Positions 1 to 8,365 of a DNA stretch of 35,776 nt are shown here, in pieces (the first letter of the stretch is position 1; each line of letters opens with the position of its first letter). Made by a program: the position numbers and the translations under genes. The DNA comes from Truepera sp. (GTDB lineage Bacteria; Deinococcota; Deinococci; Deinococcales; Trueperaceae): NCBI GenBank assembly GCA_018333895.1, contig JAGXSJ010000097.1:1-35776 (forward strand), written 5' to 3'. The notes beneath the pieces were generated by a model. That model was given only the letters and a program-made list of their open reading frames with translations. It was not told the DNA's origin and did not search any database.

Positions 1-474
1 GTTCACCTATGCGTGCTGGACGGCCCTGAAGTAGTCTACCTGGATAAGGTCGAGACCCAGCGGAGCCTCCCGATCATGTCGCGCATCGGCGGGCGCGCCC
101 CGGCCTACTGCACCGGGGTAGGCAAAGCGCTATTGAGTGGGCTGCCGACCGATCAGGTGGTCTCCCTGCTGCGCCGATTCCCTCCAGTGCGCAAGACCGC
201 TACTACCATTACCGACCCTTTGCAGCTACTGGAGGAGCTAACGGCAACCGCCGTGCGCGGCTATGCCATCGACAATGGAGAGCATGAGGAAGGGATCAAG
301 TGCGTCGCCGCGCTAATCAGGGGCAACGGCGGCGAAGTTATGGGGGCGATCAGCCTGACCGGACTAGGGCGGGAGTTCGACGAGCAGGGGGAGCTCGAGC
401 GGCTGGGCGACGCAGTTACCACAACAGCAGCGGAGATCTCACGGGCGTTGGGATACGCAGGGGTGAAGCTATGA
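1..474 (+). CDS. IclR-family transcriptional regulator, C-terminal part (cut by window start)
   Basis: The reading frame is open from the first base, and the internal GTG at 13 is not a real start, because the upstream codons give VHLC, which fits the family. What is visible is the effector-binding domain of an IclR regulator: the stretch around DGPEVVYLDKVE, then RIGGRAPAYCTGVGKALL, then GYAIDNGEHEEGIKCVAA and a closing helix. The N-terminal winged helix lies outside the window. IclR proteins of this kind (for example KdgR) commonly sense KDG or related sugar acids and repress neighbouring sugar-acid genes. The ABC transporter, dgoK and aldolase genes start about 200 bases downstream on the same strand, so control of those genes is a reasonable inference. 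The stop codon overlaps an ATG (ATGA), but I do not recognise the short frame that follows. Confidence 0.9.
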   Translation, partial: VHLCVLDGPEVVYLDKVETQRSLPIMSRIGGRAPAYCTGVGKALLSGLPTDQVVSLLRRFPPVRKTATTITDPLQLLEELTATAVRGYAIDNGEHEEGIKCVAALIRGNGGEVMGAISLTGLGREFDEQGELERLGDAVTTTAAEISRALGYAGVKL

Positions 475-675
475 GTGGCGCCGCCAGGGAAGTAGCCCTT
501 GATGCCGGGTCTGAGAACCGGTCTGTCGTTTACCCAGTTAATGATCAAGGGGGTGCGCTGGGGGCTGTTGGCGCTGAAAGGGGGTGTTACTGACGCGATC
601 TTTAAGCACAGGGATAAAGCAACGAGCCAACAGCAGCCCTGAGGAAACAGGGAGAAATGAGGAGGCATGAGAGGC

Positions 676-1995
676 ATGAAACGTCTGTTAGTCTTAGCGC
701 TTATAGGTCTTACCTTGGGGTCTTGGGGTTTGGCGCGACCGCTGGAAATATGGCAGAACATAACCTTCTCCCCGACTTTTAACGAGGCGCTCTCCGCCAT
801 GGTTCGCGAGTGGGCGGCAGAGACCGGCACCGAAGTGAACCTGGTTACGCTGCCGGATAGGGTTTTCAACGAACAACTGCTTCACGCTATTGAGACCCGT
901 GTCACCCCCGATCTCGCCCTGGTAGCGGAGTTCGGCGATGCTCTGGCTCATGCCGCCGGCCTGCTGGCACCCGTCGACGACGTCGTCGAGCGACTTGGCC
1001 GCGATAACTTCTGGCCGGCAGCGCTCACGGCTATGTACCTGCCCGATCCGGAGACCGGTGAGAACCGCATCTTCGGCCTGCCCATCCTGATGGAGCCGTT
1101 CTATTGGCACATCCGCACCGATCTGCTCGAGCAGGCCGGCATTCAGATACCCGAGCATCCCACTTGGGAGTGGCTGCTAGAGGCGGCCAAAGCGGTACAC
1201 AATCCGCCACATGTCTATGGGCTGCCGATCACGCTCGGCGTCGGCATGGACACCCCCACCATGCTCTATTACTTCGTCGCCCTCTATGGCGGTGGCTTCG
1301 TTACCGAGATATCCCCTACCGGTGCGGACATCTTTAACACCGAACCGACCTGGCGGCTGTTTGACGACCTTAAGCAGTGGTGGCGAGATGGGCTTATCCC
1401 GCGGGATAGCGTCGCTTGGGGCGACATCGATAACAACATCGCCTTCATGGAGGGCCGGGCTTTTGCCATCCACAACCCGACCACCGTCTTGGCTACGATG
1501 ATAGCGCAGAACCACCCCCTGCTGCCGGTCACCGGTGTTATCAACATCCCCCCGGTGATTGAGGCCAAAGAGTCGGTTATGGTATTCCGGTCGACGCCCG
1601 AGCGCGAAGCCTTGGCCCAGGATCTGCTCTACCACATCCTGTCCGATGCCGAGCGGCTAAGGATCGAGATCTCGGATAATGCCGGGATGTACGGTCTGCC
1701 GCTCTTCAAGAGCCAGGGCGATATCGTCTCCCAGATGATTCGGGATCGGGTGGGCGTGTATAAGCACGCGCTGCACGATCTGGTAGAACCCATTAGACGC
1801 GGTGAGTTCTATATGTGGTGCAATACCATACCGTTCCCCTATGGCCAAGCTCATCCGGCCTGGGAGGCCATCTGGGGCGCTGGGGAGATTCCGCGGTTCC
1901 TATCCAGACTGGTGCTGGAAGATGTGGATTCCAGAGCCATGGCGGCCGAAATGGCGGCCTGGATGAACTCGATCCTGGCTAGGTGGGCAGAGTAG
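676..1995 (+). CDS. ABC transporter sugar-binding protein (family 1 extracellular solute-binding)
   Basis: This is a secreted solute-binding protein of about 439 residues. A short basic start (MKRLLVLAL) is followed by a hydrophobic signal segment ending near GLARP, with no obvious lipobox cysteine. The body has the family-1 pattern: an early FNEALSAMVREWAAETG helix, TPDLALVAEFGD, the GLPILMEPFYWHIRTDLLEQAG hinge region, and FMEGRAFAIHNPT near the ligand cleft. Two in-frame ATGs compete (667 and 676). GGAGG at 660-664 lies too close to 667, so I chose 676. Two permease genes follow, separated by a hairpin terminator. The substrate is unknown. The location beside dgoK and a KDPG-type aldolase suggests a sugar acid or oligosaccharide that yields one. 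No ATPase gene is present, so a shared ATPase encoded elsewhere is implied. Confidence 0.88.
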   Translation: MKRLLVLALIGLTLGSWGLARPLEIWQNITFSPTFNEALSAMVREWAAETGTEVNLVTLPDRVFNEQLLHAIETRVTPDLALVAEFGDALAHAAGLLAPVDDVVERLGRDNFWPAALTAMYLPDPETGENRIFGLPILMEPFYWHIRTDLLEQAGIQIPEHPTWEWLLEAAKAVHNPPHVYGLPITLGVGMDTPTMLYYFVALYGGGFVTEISPTGADIFNTEPTWRLFDDLKQWWRDGLIPRDSVAWGDIDNNIAFMEGRAFAIHNPTTVLATMIAQNHPLLPVTGVINIPPVIEAKESVMVFRSTPEREALAQDLLYHILSDAERLRIEISDNAGMYGLPLFKSQGDIVSQMIRDRVGVYKHALHDLVEPIRRGEFYMWCNTIPFPYGQAHPAWEAIWGAGEIPRFLSRLVLEDVDSRAMAAEMAAWMNSILARWAE

Positions 1996-2001
1996 TAAAT
2001 A

Positions 2002-2029
2002 GGGGGCGGGTTGCCGCCCCCTTATTTTT
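2002..2029 (+). terminator. Intrinsic terminator/attenuator between binding protein and permease genes
   Basis: A perfect 8-bp GC-only stem (GGGGGCGG with CCGCCCCC) and a GTTG loop are followed directly by TTATTTTT. It starts seven bases after the binding-protein stop and ends about 15 bases before the first permease start. It therefore most likely terminates part of the transcripts and stabilises the upstream mRNA, giving more binding protein than permease, as is usual in ABC sugar operons. Confidence 0.85.
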
Positions 2030-2044
2030 AAAGGCAGAGTGTCA

Positions 2045-2890
2045 ATGAAAAAATTAGAGCCGTATCTGTATGTGGCGCCTGCGGTAGTGATCGTCGGCTT
2101 GGTCTTGGTCTTTCCGCTCTTATACACGTTCTACATGAGCTTTGCCGATAAGCTCCTGGGCCGCCCGATTGCGGGGTTTGGACTGCAAAACTATCTCGCC
2201 GTGTTGTCAGAAGGGCGGTTCCTGGCTAGTCTCGGGCGAAGCCTACTCTTTACGGCGGCAGCGGTGTTTCTCAAGCTGGTTATCGGGCTGATCCTGGCGT
2301 TAATCCTCAATAGCAATTTTCGAGGCAGAAACCTCGTTAGGGCATATTTCTTCCTACCCTGGGCGATACCGTGGTTCACCGTGGCGATCTTGTTCCTGTG
2401 GCTGCTCCGCTATCGTGGCGGATTGAACACCATGCTCATAGAGGCCGGGTTCAATCCGGTGTTCTGGCTCGGTACCGATCTGGCGCTGCTGTCCGGGATC
2501 CTGGCCAACACCTGGAAAGGGTTCCCCTTTTTCATGGTCAGCCTGCTGGCCGGGCTCCAGGCTATTCCCAAGGAGCTATATGAAGCCGCTCAGGTCGATG
2601 GCGCAAGCCGCTGGCAGCAGTTCCGGCATATCACGCTGCCGGGCCTGCGCAACATCATCTTGATCGTTTGCACCTTGTCAACGTTGTGGACTTTTGGGCT
2701 TTTTGAGCTCCTGTTTGTCATGACCGGTGGCGGACCAGGGGAGGCCTCGCGGGTGCTGCCGATACTGATCTATGAAACCGGTATTACCCGGTTCGAGTTC
2801 GGCAAGGGAGCAGCCATGGCCGTCTTAACCCTCCCCCTCATCCTGTTGTGGGTAGCCCTGCTAGCCCGCTTTACTAAGAGGGAGGCGTAA
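2045..2890 (+). CDS. ABC sugar transporter permease, MalF-type
   Basis: This is an inner-membrane permease of about 281 residues with six predicted membrane segments. The first is the hydrophobic run starting YLYVAPAVVIVGL. The cytoplasmic EAA loop that contacts the ATPase is visible as ELYEAAQVDGASRWQQFRHITLPGL. It belongs to the binding-protein-dependent MalF/UgpA class. The start could be GTG 2039 or ATG 2045. AAGG at 2031-2034 is the only ribosome-site candidate, and I prefer the ATG because the MKK basic start is typical. The next permease follows without a gap, so the two should form one heterodimer. Confidence 0.9.
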   Translation: MKKLEPYLYVAPAVVIVGLVLVFPLLYTFYMSFADKLLGRPIAGFGLQNYLAVLSEGRFLASLGRSLLFTAAAVFLKLVIGLILALILNSNFRGRNLVRAYFFLPWAIPWFTVAILFLWLLRYRGGLNTMLIEAGFNPVFWLGTDLALLSGILANTWKGFPFFMVSLLAGLQAIPKELYEAAQVDGASRWQQFRHITLPGLRNIILIVCTLSTLWTFGLFELLFVMTGGGPGEASRVLPILIYETGITRFEFGKGAAMAVLTLPLILLWVALLARFTKREA

Positions 2891-3742
2891 ATGAAAATGA
2901 AGGGTGGAGATATCGCTCTGCGGACTGTGGTCTTGCTGATAGTTGGGGCGCTGATCGCCCTGCCGCTTTATTGGGCCGTGGTGGTCATGTTTGTACCGAC
3001 CCGCGACCTGCTCTTCGCCAGGCCCTTATACCCGTCGCCCTTTACGCTAGAGAATATCTTCTCGCTCTTTACCGGGGCCTGGGGAGGCAGGCTTGAAGGT
3101 CATTCGTTCCTCGTCCCGTTAAGAAACAGCGCTGTGGTGGCGCTTGGAAACACCTTGCTGAGCGTCACGGTAGGCGTCTTGGCGGCCTATGCCATCGCCC
3201 TGATGCAGTTTCGAGGCAAGGGTGCGCTGTCCACCTTCATCCTGTTCGCCTATGTCTTCCCTCCGTTTGTCATTATGATCGCCTTGCGGATACTGGCTAC
3301 CGAGTGGGAGCTTAGGAACACCTTGCATGGGCTCATCCTGTTCCAAAGCATGATAACCGTGCCCTACTGCACCTGGTTTTTGCGCTCTTACTTCATGTCG
3401 TTTCCCAAAGATATCGAGGAGGCAGCGCTAGTCGATGGCTGCACGCGATTTCAATCGCTGGTCCGAGTGGTGCTACCTATCTCCTTGCCCGGCGTAATCG
3501 CCGCCGCCACCTTTGCCTTTACCCTGTCCTGGCAGGATTATATCCTGGCCTTTATCATCTTGGATAACGATGCCCTGTTCACCGTGCCGATGGCGATGGT
3601 TAGCATGGTCATCGGCGACCTGGTTAATTGGGGGCAGATTATGGCGGCGGCCTTGATCAGCATTCTGCCACCAGCCTTGGTCTACTACCTCCTCCAGCGC
3701 TATGTGGTATCCGGCCTGACGGGTGGAGCGGTAAAAGGCTAG
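2891..3742 (+). CDS. ABC sugar transporter permease, MalG-type
   Basis: This is the second permease, 283 residues with six membrane segments. Its EAA loop reads DIEEAALVDGCTRFQSLVRVVLP. The C-terminus (LLQRYVVSGLTGGAVKG) is characteristic of MalG/UgpE-class proteins. The ATG follows the previous stop directly and has GGAGG a few bases upstream. Together with the preceding two genes it forms an importer that lacks its own ATPase gene here. The remnant of a dehydratase gene starts ten bases downstream. Confidence 0.92.
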   Translation: MKMKGGDIALRTVVLLIVGALIALPLYWAVVVMFVPTRDLLFARPLYPSPFTLENIFSLFTGAWGGRLEGHSFLVPLRNSAVVALGNTLLSVTVGVLAAYAIALMQFRGKGALSTFILFAYVFPPFVIMIALRILATEWELRNTLHGLILFQSMITVPYCTWFLRSYFMSFPKDIEEAALVDGCTRFQSLVRVVLPISLPGVIAAATFAFTLSWQDYILAFIILDNDALFTVPMAMVSMVIGDLVNWGQIMAAALISILPPALVYYLLQRYVVSGLTGGAVKG

Positions 3743-3751
3743 AAAGACGAC

Positions 3752-3913
3752 ATGGACCTAAACGCCGGCACAGTCATCGCGGGGGAACCTCTAAGCGAAG
3801 TCGGACGGCGCATCTTTGAGCTGCTACTAGCAGTAGCGGATGGCACCTCTACCGCTGCTGAGCAGTGGGGACATCGTGAGTTTGCTATCGAACCCCGCGG
3901 GCCAAAAGTCTAG
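3752..3913 (+). pseudogene. Remnant (C-terminus only) of an altronate/galactarate dehydratase-type gene
   Basis: An open frame of 53 codons reads MDLNAGTVIAGEPLSEVG, then RRIFELLLAVADGTSTAAEQ, then WGHREFAIEPRGPKV. From family knowledge this matches the extreme C-terminus of UxaA/GarD-type sugar-acid dehydratases: an N-A-G turn, a helix of the type EIFELILAVASG-x-TKAE, then HxEFAIxxxG. The remaining roughly 330-450 residues that normally precede it are absent, because the MalG-type permease ends ten bases upstream. It sits where a dehydratase belongs, between transporter and KDG-kinase/aldolase genes. Most likely it is a deletion remnant, although translation of a short peptide cannot be excluded. 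The specific substrate of the ancestral enzyme cannot be told from this piece. Confidence 0.7.
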
Positions 3914-3919
3914 CGCACC

Positions 3920-4945
3920 ATGCCGAACTACCTAATTGTCGACTCCGGCACCACCCGCACCCGGGTTCGCTGGTGGTCGGGCGGTCAGGTAAAGGGGGTG
4001 CTTGAGGAGCTAGCAGGCGCTAAGGATGTCGCCATTGGTGGCAGCAACGCGCCCATTAGAGCCGCGCTGACACGCTGCATCGCAGCGATGCGGCGTCGCT
4101 ATCCTGGACCGCTCAAAGCCGTTATCTGCTCGGGGATGATCACCTCGAACGTGGGCTTATGTGAGGTTCCCCACGCCATCGCCCCCGTCTCCGCAGCCGA
4201 CCTCAGCCGGCGAGTAGTGCGGCGCGACTTTCCTGACATCACCGACCTCCCTATCTACTTCATCCCCGGCATAAAGACGCTCGGCCCAGGGAGCGGTTGG
4301 GAGGAGTTGGCAGCTTATGACGTGATGCGGGGCGAGGAGGTGGAGTGCTTCGGCCTGCTGGCTCAGCTACCGCTAGCGCCCCCGCTGGCTTTCTTTCACT
4401 GCGGCTCGCACCACAAGCTCATCGTGATTGATGAGGCGGGATGTATCGTGCGCTCGAGCACCGCAATCACCGGCGAGCTGCTGGCGGCCATCAGTCAGCA
4501 CACCATCCTGGCCGGCAGCCTGGTTCCGCTTGACGGCCTGGCGCTCGAGCTGTCGGCAGTTGAGGCCGGCATTCGTGCCGGCGCCGCGCTCGGCTTGGGT
4601 CGTGCGCTCTTCCTGGTGCGCGTGGGTGAGGTTATCGCCGGATATTCGCGTGAGGCGGTGACGAGCTTCCTGCTCGGCGTCCTGGCCGGGCTGGACCTAT
4701 CGCTAATTGAGCGCGAGCTAGACCCGGCTACTCCCCTGGTCGTTTACGGGTCCGGAGCCTTCCCCGCTATTCTTGAACAACATCTGAGAGGGCAAGGTGG
4801 CTGGCAGGTGTGTACCGTAAGCCAGGAGCAGAGCGAGACGGCAGCCGTGGTCGGTGCCGTTCGCATAGCCGAGGCGCACCTTTACTCATCCGGAGGCGAG
4901 GCGGGGTTATCAAGCCATGAAAACTACCGATCGAATCGTTACTAG
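3920..4945 (+). CDS. dgoK: 2-dehydro-3-deoxygalactonokinase (DgoK family)
   Basis: This is a cytoplasmic sugar-acid kinase of 341 residues (family members are about 290-340). It opens with the ASKHA-type phosphate loop YLIVDSGTTRTRVRWW. It continues with the DgoK patterns VICSGMITSNVGLCEVPH (about residues 72-90), FIPGIKT, then CFGLL and FFHCGSHHKLI before the C-terminal half. The family phosphorylates 2-keto-3-deoxygalactonate (or KDG) at C6 with ATP, giving the substrate of the aldolase encoded next. The last 29 bases overlap the aldolase gene in another frame, which indicates translational coupling. ATG 3920 lies only six bases after the dehydratase remnant, and no strong Shine-Dalgarno is visible. 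Confidence 0.85.
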   Translation: MPNYLIVDSGTTRTRVRWWSGGQVKGVLEELAGAKDVAIGGSNAPIRAALTRCIAAMRRRYPGPLKAVICSGMITSNVGLCEVPHAIAPVSAADLSRRVVRRDFPDITDLPIYFIPGIKTLGPGSGWEELAAYDVMRGEEVECFGLLAQLPLAPPLAFFHCGSHHKLIVIDEAGCIVRSSTAITGELLAAISQHTILAGSLVPLDGLALELSAVEAGIRAGAALGLGRALFLVRVGEVIAGYSREAVTSFLLGVLAGLDLSLIERELDPATPLVVYGSGAFPAILEQHLRGQGGWQVCTVSQEQSETAAVVGAVRIAEAHLYSSGGEAGLSSHENYRSNRY

Positions 4946-5573
4946 CCTCCGAGCAAGACCGCTGATCGCGATCCTGCGGGGCGTGCCCGAGCGTTGCATC
5001 GCGCCGCTGGGAGTGGCGCTAGCCGAAGGAGGCGTAACCAATATCGAGGTAACCTTCACCGATCATGACGCCGCCCGAAAGCTAGTCCTGTTGCGACGGG
5101 CACTGCCGGATAGCGTTTGCGTGGGAGCAGGAACGGTGACTAAGCAGGGGCGCTTGGAGGCGGCGTTGGAGGCCGGGGCTGAGTTCGTCGTAACCCCTCA
5201 CGCGGTGCCGGCGGTCAACGCCTTGGCCTTACAGAGTGGCGTGCCGGTGGTATGCGGAGCTATGACTCCCACCGAGATTGCACAGGGGATAGAGCAGGGC
5301 TGCCGGTTCATCAAACTCTTTCCGGCTGCCCCTCTGGGACCGGCCTATCTCAAGGCGCTCTTCGGACCTTATCCCGAGCTGGAGGTGTTCGTGGTGGGCG
5401 GCATTGGCCGAGGCAACCTGGAGGCGTTTATGAGGGCCGGTGCCCTGGGTGCCGGGGTCGGCGGGAGCTTGACCGATCTCGACTGGGAGAACCCTGACTA
5501 TGCCGTGGTCACATCACTAGCAACAGACCTGCTGGCCATGATTCGGGATCCTTACTTCCGCCGTTTGGCATAG
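4917..5573 (+). CDS. eda: 2-dehydro-3-deoxy-6-phosphogluconate/galactonate aldolase
   Basis: This is a class I aldolase of 218 residues, the normal length for the KDPG/KDPGal aldolase family, forming a TIM-barrel trimer. Catalytic residues are visible: Glu44 in TNIEVTF, and the Schiff-base Lys133 in RFIKLFPA, followed by the phosphate-binding GGIGRGN region. It cleaves 6-phospho-2-keto-3-deoxy sugar acids to pyruvate and glyceraldehyde 3-phosphate. The sequence alone does not say whether KDPG, KDPGal or both are used. The coupling to dgoK favours the galactonate type, while kdgK at 25 kb would supply KDPG. GGAGG at 4893-4897 is far upstream, so translation may depend on dgoK. The 3' end overlaps the convergent dehydratase gene by 22 bases. 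Confidence 0.92.
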   Translation: MKTTDRIVTSLRARPLIAILRGVPERCIAPLGVALAEGGVTNIEVTFTDHDAARKLVLLRRALPDSVCVGAGTVTKQGRLEAALEAGAEFVVTPHAVPAVNALALQSGVPVVCGAMTPTEIAQGIEQGCRFIKLFPAAPLGPAYLKALFGPYPELEVFVVGGIGRGNLEAFMRAGALGAGVGGSLTDLDWENPDYAVVTSLATDLLAMIRDPYFRRLA

Positions 5574-6799
5574 GCGTGATTGGGCAGCACGGAGTACCAG
5601 TCGGGTCGCCCCGGATCGCGATCGTACCGGTAGTTGCCCAGCTCCTGATAGAGCGCCGCATACTCCTGAAGCTTGTCGCGATCTAACGTTACTCCCAGTC
5701 CGGGACCCTGGGGCAGCTTGATCTTGCCGTCGCGGTACGCCAGCTTGCCGCCTGCGATGATGTCGTCAGTCAGGTGATGGTAGTGCGCATCGGCGGAAAA
5801 GCGCAGGTTCGGCAGGGCGGCACCGAGGTGCAGCATAGTGGCGAGCTGAATGCCGAGTTCGCCGGAAGAGTGTACGCTGACCCCCCACTGAAAGGTCTCC
5901 AGCACCTGCCCAGCCTTATGGGCCTGGCGCAGCCCCCCCCAGAAGGTGGTGTCCAGCAGGATGACATCTACCGCGTTGGTGCGGATGCACGCAGCGAGCT
6001 GTTCAAAGTTGACGACCACGGTGTTGGTGGCCGTAGGCAGAGCGCTCTTTTCTCTGACGCGCCTCATCCCTTCCAGGCCCCAGGTGGGATCCTCAAAGTA
6101 ATCGAGCCTCAGGTGACGAACCTGCCGCTCGATCACCAGCGCCTCCTCGACCGACCAGACAGCGTTTGGGTCAATGCGCAGCGTATGCTCTGGGAACGCC
6201 TCGGCTAGGGCGTGAAGTACGCGGATTTCGTGCGCCGGCTCGAACACCCCGGCTTTCAGCTTGTGTGAGGTGAAGCCGTAGTGTTGTGCTAGGTGACGGG
6301 CCTGAGCGACCATCTCTTCGGGGGTCTCCTCCCCTCCTACGCCCGTGTCCGGATTAAGGTGGCGGAAGAACAGGTAGCTCGCGAAGGGCACCTCAGCTCG
6401 TAAGGCGCCCCCCAGAAAGTCGCAGGCGCGCAGCCCGGTCGCTTTCCCCATGATGTCGAGGCAGGCGAACTCCAGTGCAGCGTGCAGCTGCATGCGGTTG
6501 TTGTAGAGCGAGGCGGTGGGGTTGAGGAGCTTCCAGCGCAGCTGCTCCAGCTCAAACGGGTCATGGCCGATCAGGTAAGGCTTGAGCCCCATGAGGGCGG
6601 TCTCGGTGGCCTCACCACCGCCTCCCAGTTCGCCTAGGCCGACGATGCCTTCGTCGGTATGAACCTCCACGACAGTGCGCACAAACCGTCCCCAGTGCGC
6701 GCCGTGCGCGTGCCGCAGCGGCGCCTCCAAGGGTACGGTGACGGTGGTAGCAGTGATGTCGCTGATACGGAGTTGGGGCCGGGCAGGACCCTCGTTCAT
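5552..6799 (-). CDS. Enolase-superfamily sugar-acid dehydratase, glucarate-dehydratase-like
   Basis: This is a cytoplasmic Mg-dependent acid-sugar dehydratase of 415 residues. It has the N-terminal capping domain (1-130) and the mandelate-racemase/glucarate-dehydratase barrel. The catalytic KxK is Lys180-x-Lys182 (SHKLKAG). Metal ligands are Asp210 (LRIDPNAVW), Glu236 (DYFEDPTWG) and Asn259 (PTATNT). The acid/base dyad would be Asp283 and His310 (GVSVHSSGE). The Asp/Glu/Asn ligand set and the His position match glucarate dehydratase, but canonical enzymes read HSNNH after the His where this one reads HSSGE, so the substrate may be a different aldarate or aldonate. It is the last gene of the minus-strand uronate operon. 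Its product would be a 2-keto-3-deoxy acid. Confidence 0.83.
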   Translation of the reverse strand: MNEGPARPQLRISDITATTVTVPLEAPLRHAHGAHWGRFVRTVVEVHTDEGIVGLGELGGGGEATETALMGLKPYLIGHDPFELEQLRWKLLNPTASLYNNRMQLHAALEFACLDIMGKATGLRACDFLGGALRAEVPFASYLFFRHLNPDTGVGGEETPEEMVAQARHLAQHYGFTSHKLKAGVFEPAHEIRVLHALAEAFPEHTLRIDPNAVWSVEEALVIERQVRHLRLDYFEDPTWGLEGMRRVREKSALPTATNTVVVNFEQLAACIRTNAVDVILLDTTFWGGLRQAHKAGQVLETFQWGVSVHSSGELGIQLATMLHLGAALPNLRFSADAHYHHLTDDIIAGGKLAYRDGKIKLPQGPGLGVTLDRDKLQEYAALYQELGNYRYDRDPGRPDWYSVLPNHAYAKRRK

Positions 6800-6887
6800 A
6801 GCTCATTCCTTTCCGAAGCGGTCACGGTTTCCGGGCCGACGGGCGCGAAGCGGAGCATGCCGTACTGCGCCTCCAGGAGTATCCACC

Positions 6888-8306
6888 TCAGGTGTCGAGC
6901 TTGTAGGCGCGTTTGGGCAGCTCGTAGGCTAAGGCCCGCATCATCTCACGGGCATCCTCCAGATCGATAACCTCGCGGATGACCAGCCCGGCAAGCCAAT
7001 CGGCGTCTGAGCGGCGCGCTAGGTCGTGACGCACCGGGATCGACAGAAAGGCGCGGGTGTCGTCGTTGAAGCCGACGGTGTTGTAGAGCCCGGCGGTCTC
7101 CATGACGCGGTCCTTGAAGCGCCGCATGCCGTTCCAGCTATCGAAGAACCACCAGGGCGCACCAAGCTTCACCGCCGGGTAATGTCCGGCTAGCGGCGCT
7201 AGTTCACGAGAGTACGCGGATTCATCAAGGGTATAGATGATGAGCGTGAAGTTGGGTGCATCGCCGTAGGTGCTGAGGAGCGGTTGCAGATTCCGCGTGA
7301 ACTCTATGGGGATGGGGACGTCCGCGCCTATGTCCGCCCCGAACCGCTGGTAGAGACTGGTGTTGTGATTCCGGTAGGATCCGGCGTGGAGCTGCATGAC
7401 CAGACCGTCCTCGGTGCTCATCCTAGCGAGTTCCATCAGCATGTGCCCGGAGAAGCGCGCGGCGTCGTCGCTGCTGGCCTTGCCGGCCAGGGCGCGCCCG
7501 AAGATCCCCTCCGCCTCACGGTCGGCGAGGCGGTTGGTATACGGGAGCAGCACGGCGTGGTCGGTGGCGGTGGCGCCCAGGGCCTTGAAGAAGGCCCGGC
7601 GCTGCTCCAGGGCTCGGATGTAGCTCCAGTAATCGGTTACTTCAATGCCGGCAGCAGCAGAGAGTTTTCGGATTTCGCCGGCGAAGTTCGGCGTCTCCAG
7701 ATTGACAACGCTGTCGGGCCGGAAGGTGGGCAGAATACGGCCTGGCCAACCCGCATTGCGGATAGCCTGGTGGTGTTCCAGAGTTGAGGTGGCCGGGTCG
7801 GTGGTGCAGAGGACTTCCACCTTGAACCGCTGGTAGAGCTGCCGCGGCGTGAACTCGGGCCGGCGAAGGCTTTCGTCAATCTGGTCGTAGATCTCCTGGG
7901 CAGTTGCGGGGGTGAGTTTGCGGGTAATGCCAAAGATAGCCTCGAAGATCTCGCGCAGCCAGAGTCCGGTGGGGGTGCCTCGGAACAGATGGTAGTGCTC
8001 AGCCAAGGTCTGCCAGATACGGCGGTGATCCGACTCGACCGGGCCGCCGTCAAGGCGGGGCACGCCCAGCGCCTCGAGGGGTACGCCTTGCGAGTAGAGC
8101 ATGCGAAGTACGTAATGGTCGGGGATAATGAGCAGTTCGCTGGGGCTGCCGAAACGGTAGTCAGCGTCAGCGAACACCAGGGGATCGACGTGAGTGTGCG
8201 GGCAGACCAGGGGCAGCTCGGCTGCTAGGCGGTGCAGGCTGCCGGCGATTTCGAGCTGCTCGGTGATGGGTGTGAAGTAGCGGCTCCTGGAGCCTCGGAC
8301 TGGCAT
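6888..8306 (-). CDS. uxaC: Uronate (glucuronate/galacturonate) isomerase
   Basis: The 472-residue length is exactly that of UxaC (about 470). It belongs to the amidohydrolase superfamily, with metal-binding His37-x-His39 in VCPHTHVDP. Other family signatures are DHYVLRMLYSQG, the CTTDPATSTLEHH segment, MQLHAGSYRNHN and GAPWWFFDSWNGM, with VGFNDDTRAFLSIPVRHD near the C-terminus. It converts D-glucuronate to D-fructuronate and D-galacturonate to D-tagaturonate in the cytoplasm. ATG 8304-8306 is preceded on its strand by a GGAG Shine-Dalgarno. A palindromic AGCGCT motif lies 23-33 bases upstream. An 88-base gap separates it from the dehydratase downstream. With uxaE and uxuB in the divergent operon it forms the upper part of hexuronate catabolism. 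Confidence 0.95.
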   Translation of the reverse strand: MPVRGSRSRYFTPITEQLEIAGSLHRLAAELPLVCPHTHVDPLVFADADYRFGSPSELLIIPDHYVLRMLYSQGVPLEALGVPRLDGGPVESDHRRIWQTLAEHYHLFRGTPTGLWLREIFEAIFGITRKLTPATAQEIYDQIDESLRRPEFTPRQLYQRFKVEVLCTTDPATSTLEHHQAIRNAGWPGRILPTFRPDSVVNLETPNFAGEIRKLSAAAGIEVTDYWSYIRALEQRRAFFKALGATATDHAVLLPYTNRLADREAEGIFGRALAGKASSDDAARFSGHMLMELARMSTEDGLVMQLHAGSYRNHNTSLYQRFGADIGADVPIPIEFTRNLQPLLSTYGDAPNFTLIIYTLDESAYSRELAPLAGHYPAVKLGAPWWFFDSWNGMRRFKDRVMETAGLYNTVGFNDDTRAFLSIPVRHDLARRSDADWLAGLVIREVIDLEDAREMMRALAYELPKRAYKLDT

Positions 8307-8328
8307 GTCAACTCCTTAGCGCGGGGTT

Positions 8329-8339
8329 TTAAGCGCTGG
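8329..8339 (-). promoter_or_regulatory. Possible LacI-type half-palindromic operator upstream of uxaC
   Basis: The sequence TTAAGCGCTGG (plus strand) has the AGCGCT core with central CG seen in many LacI-family operators. It resembles the better palindrome at 12000-12009. It lies in the 59-base gap between the oxidoreductase stop and the uxaC start. Weak evidence: six-base palindromes are common at this GC content. Confidence 0.25.
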
Positions 8340-8365
8340 CGGTGCAGGACTCAGCGGCAGGTCTC

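Noticed and set aside
502-642. 46-codon plus-strand frame between IclR and the binding protein (starts MPGLRTGLSF)
   Set aside because: No recognised family and no good ribosome site. The 200-base gap has no promoter I can defend either. A short frame here is expected by chance.
261-869. Long minus-strand frame opposite the IclR and binding-protein genes
   Set aside because: It lies antisense to two clearly conserved proteins and has no family resemblance or ribosome site.
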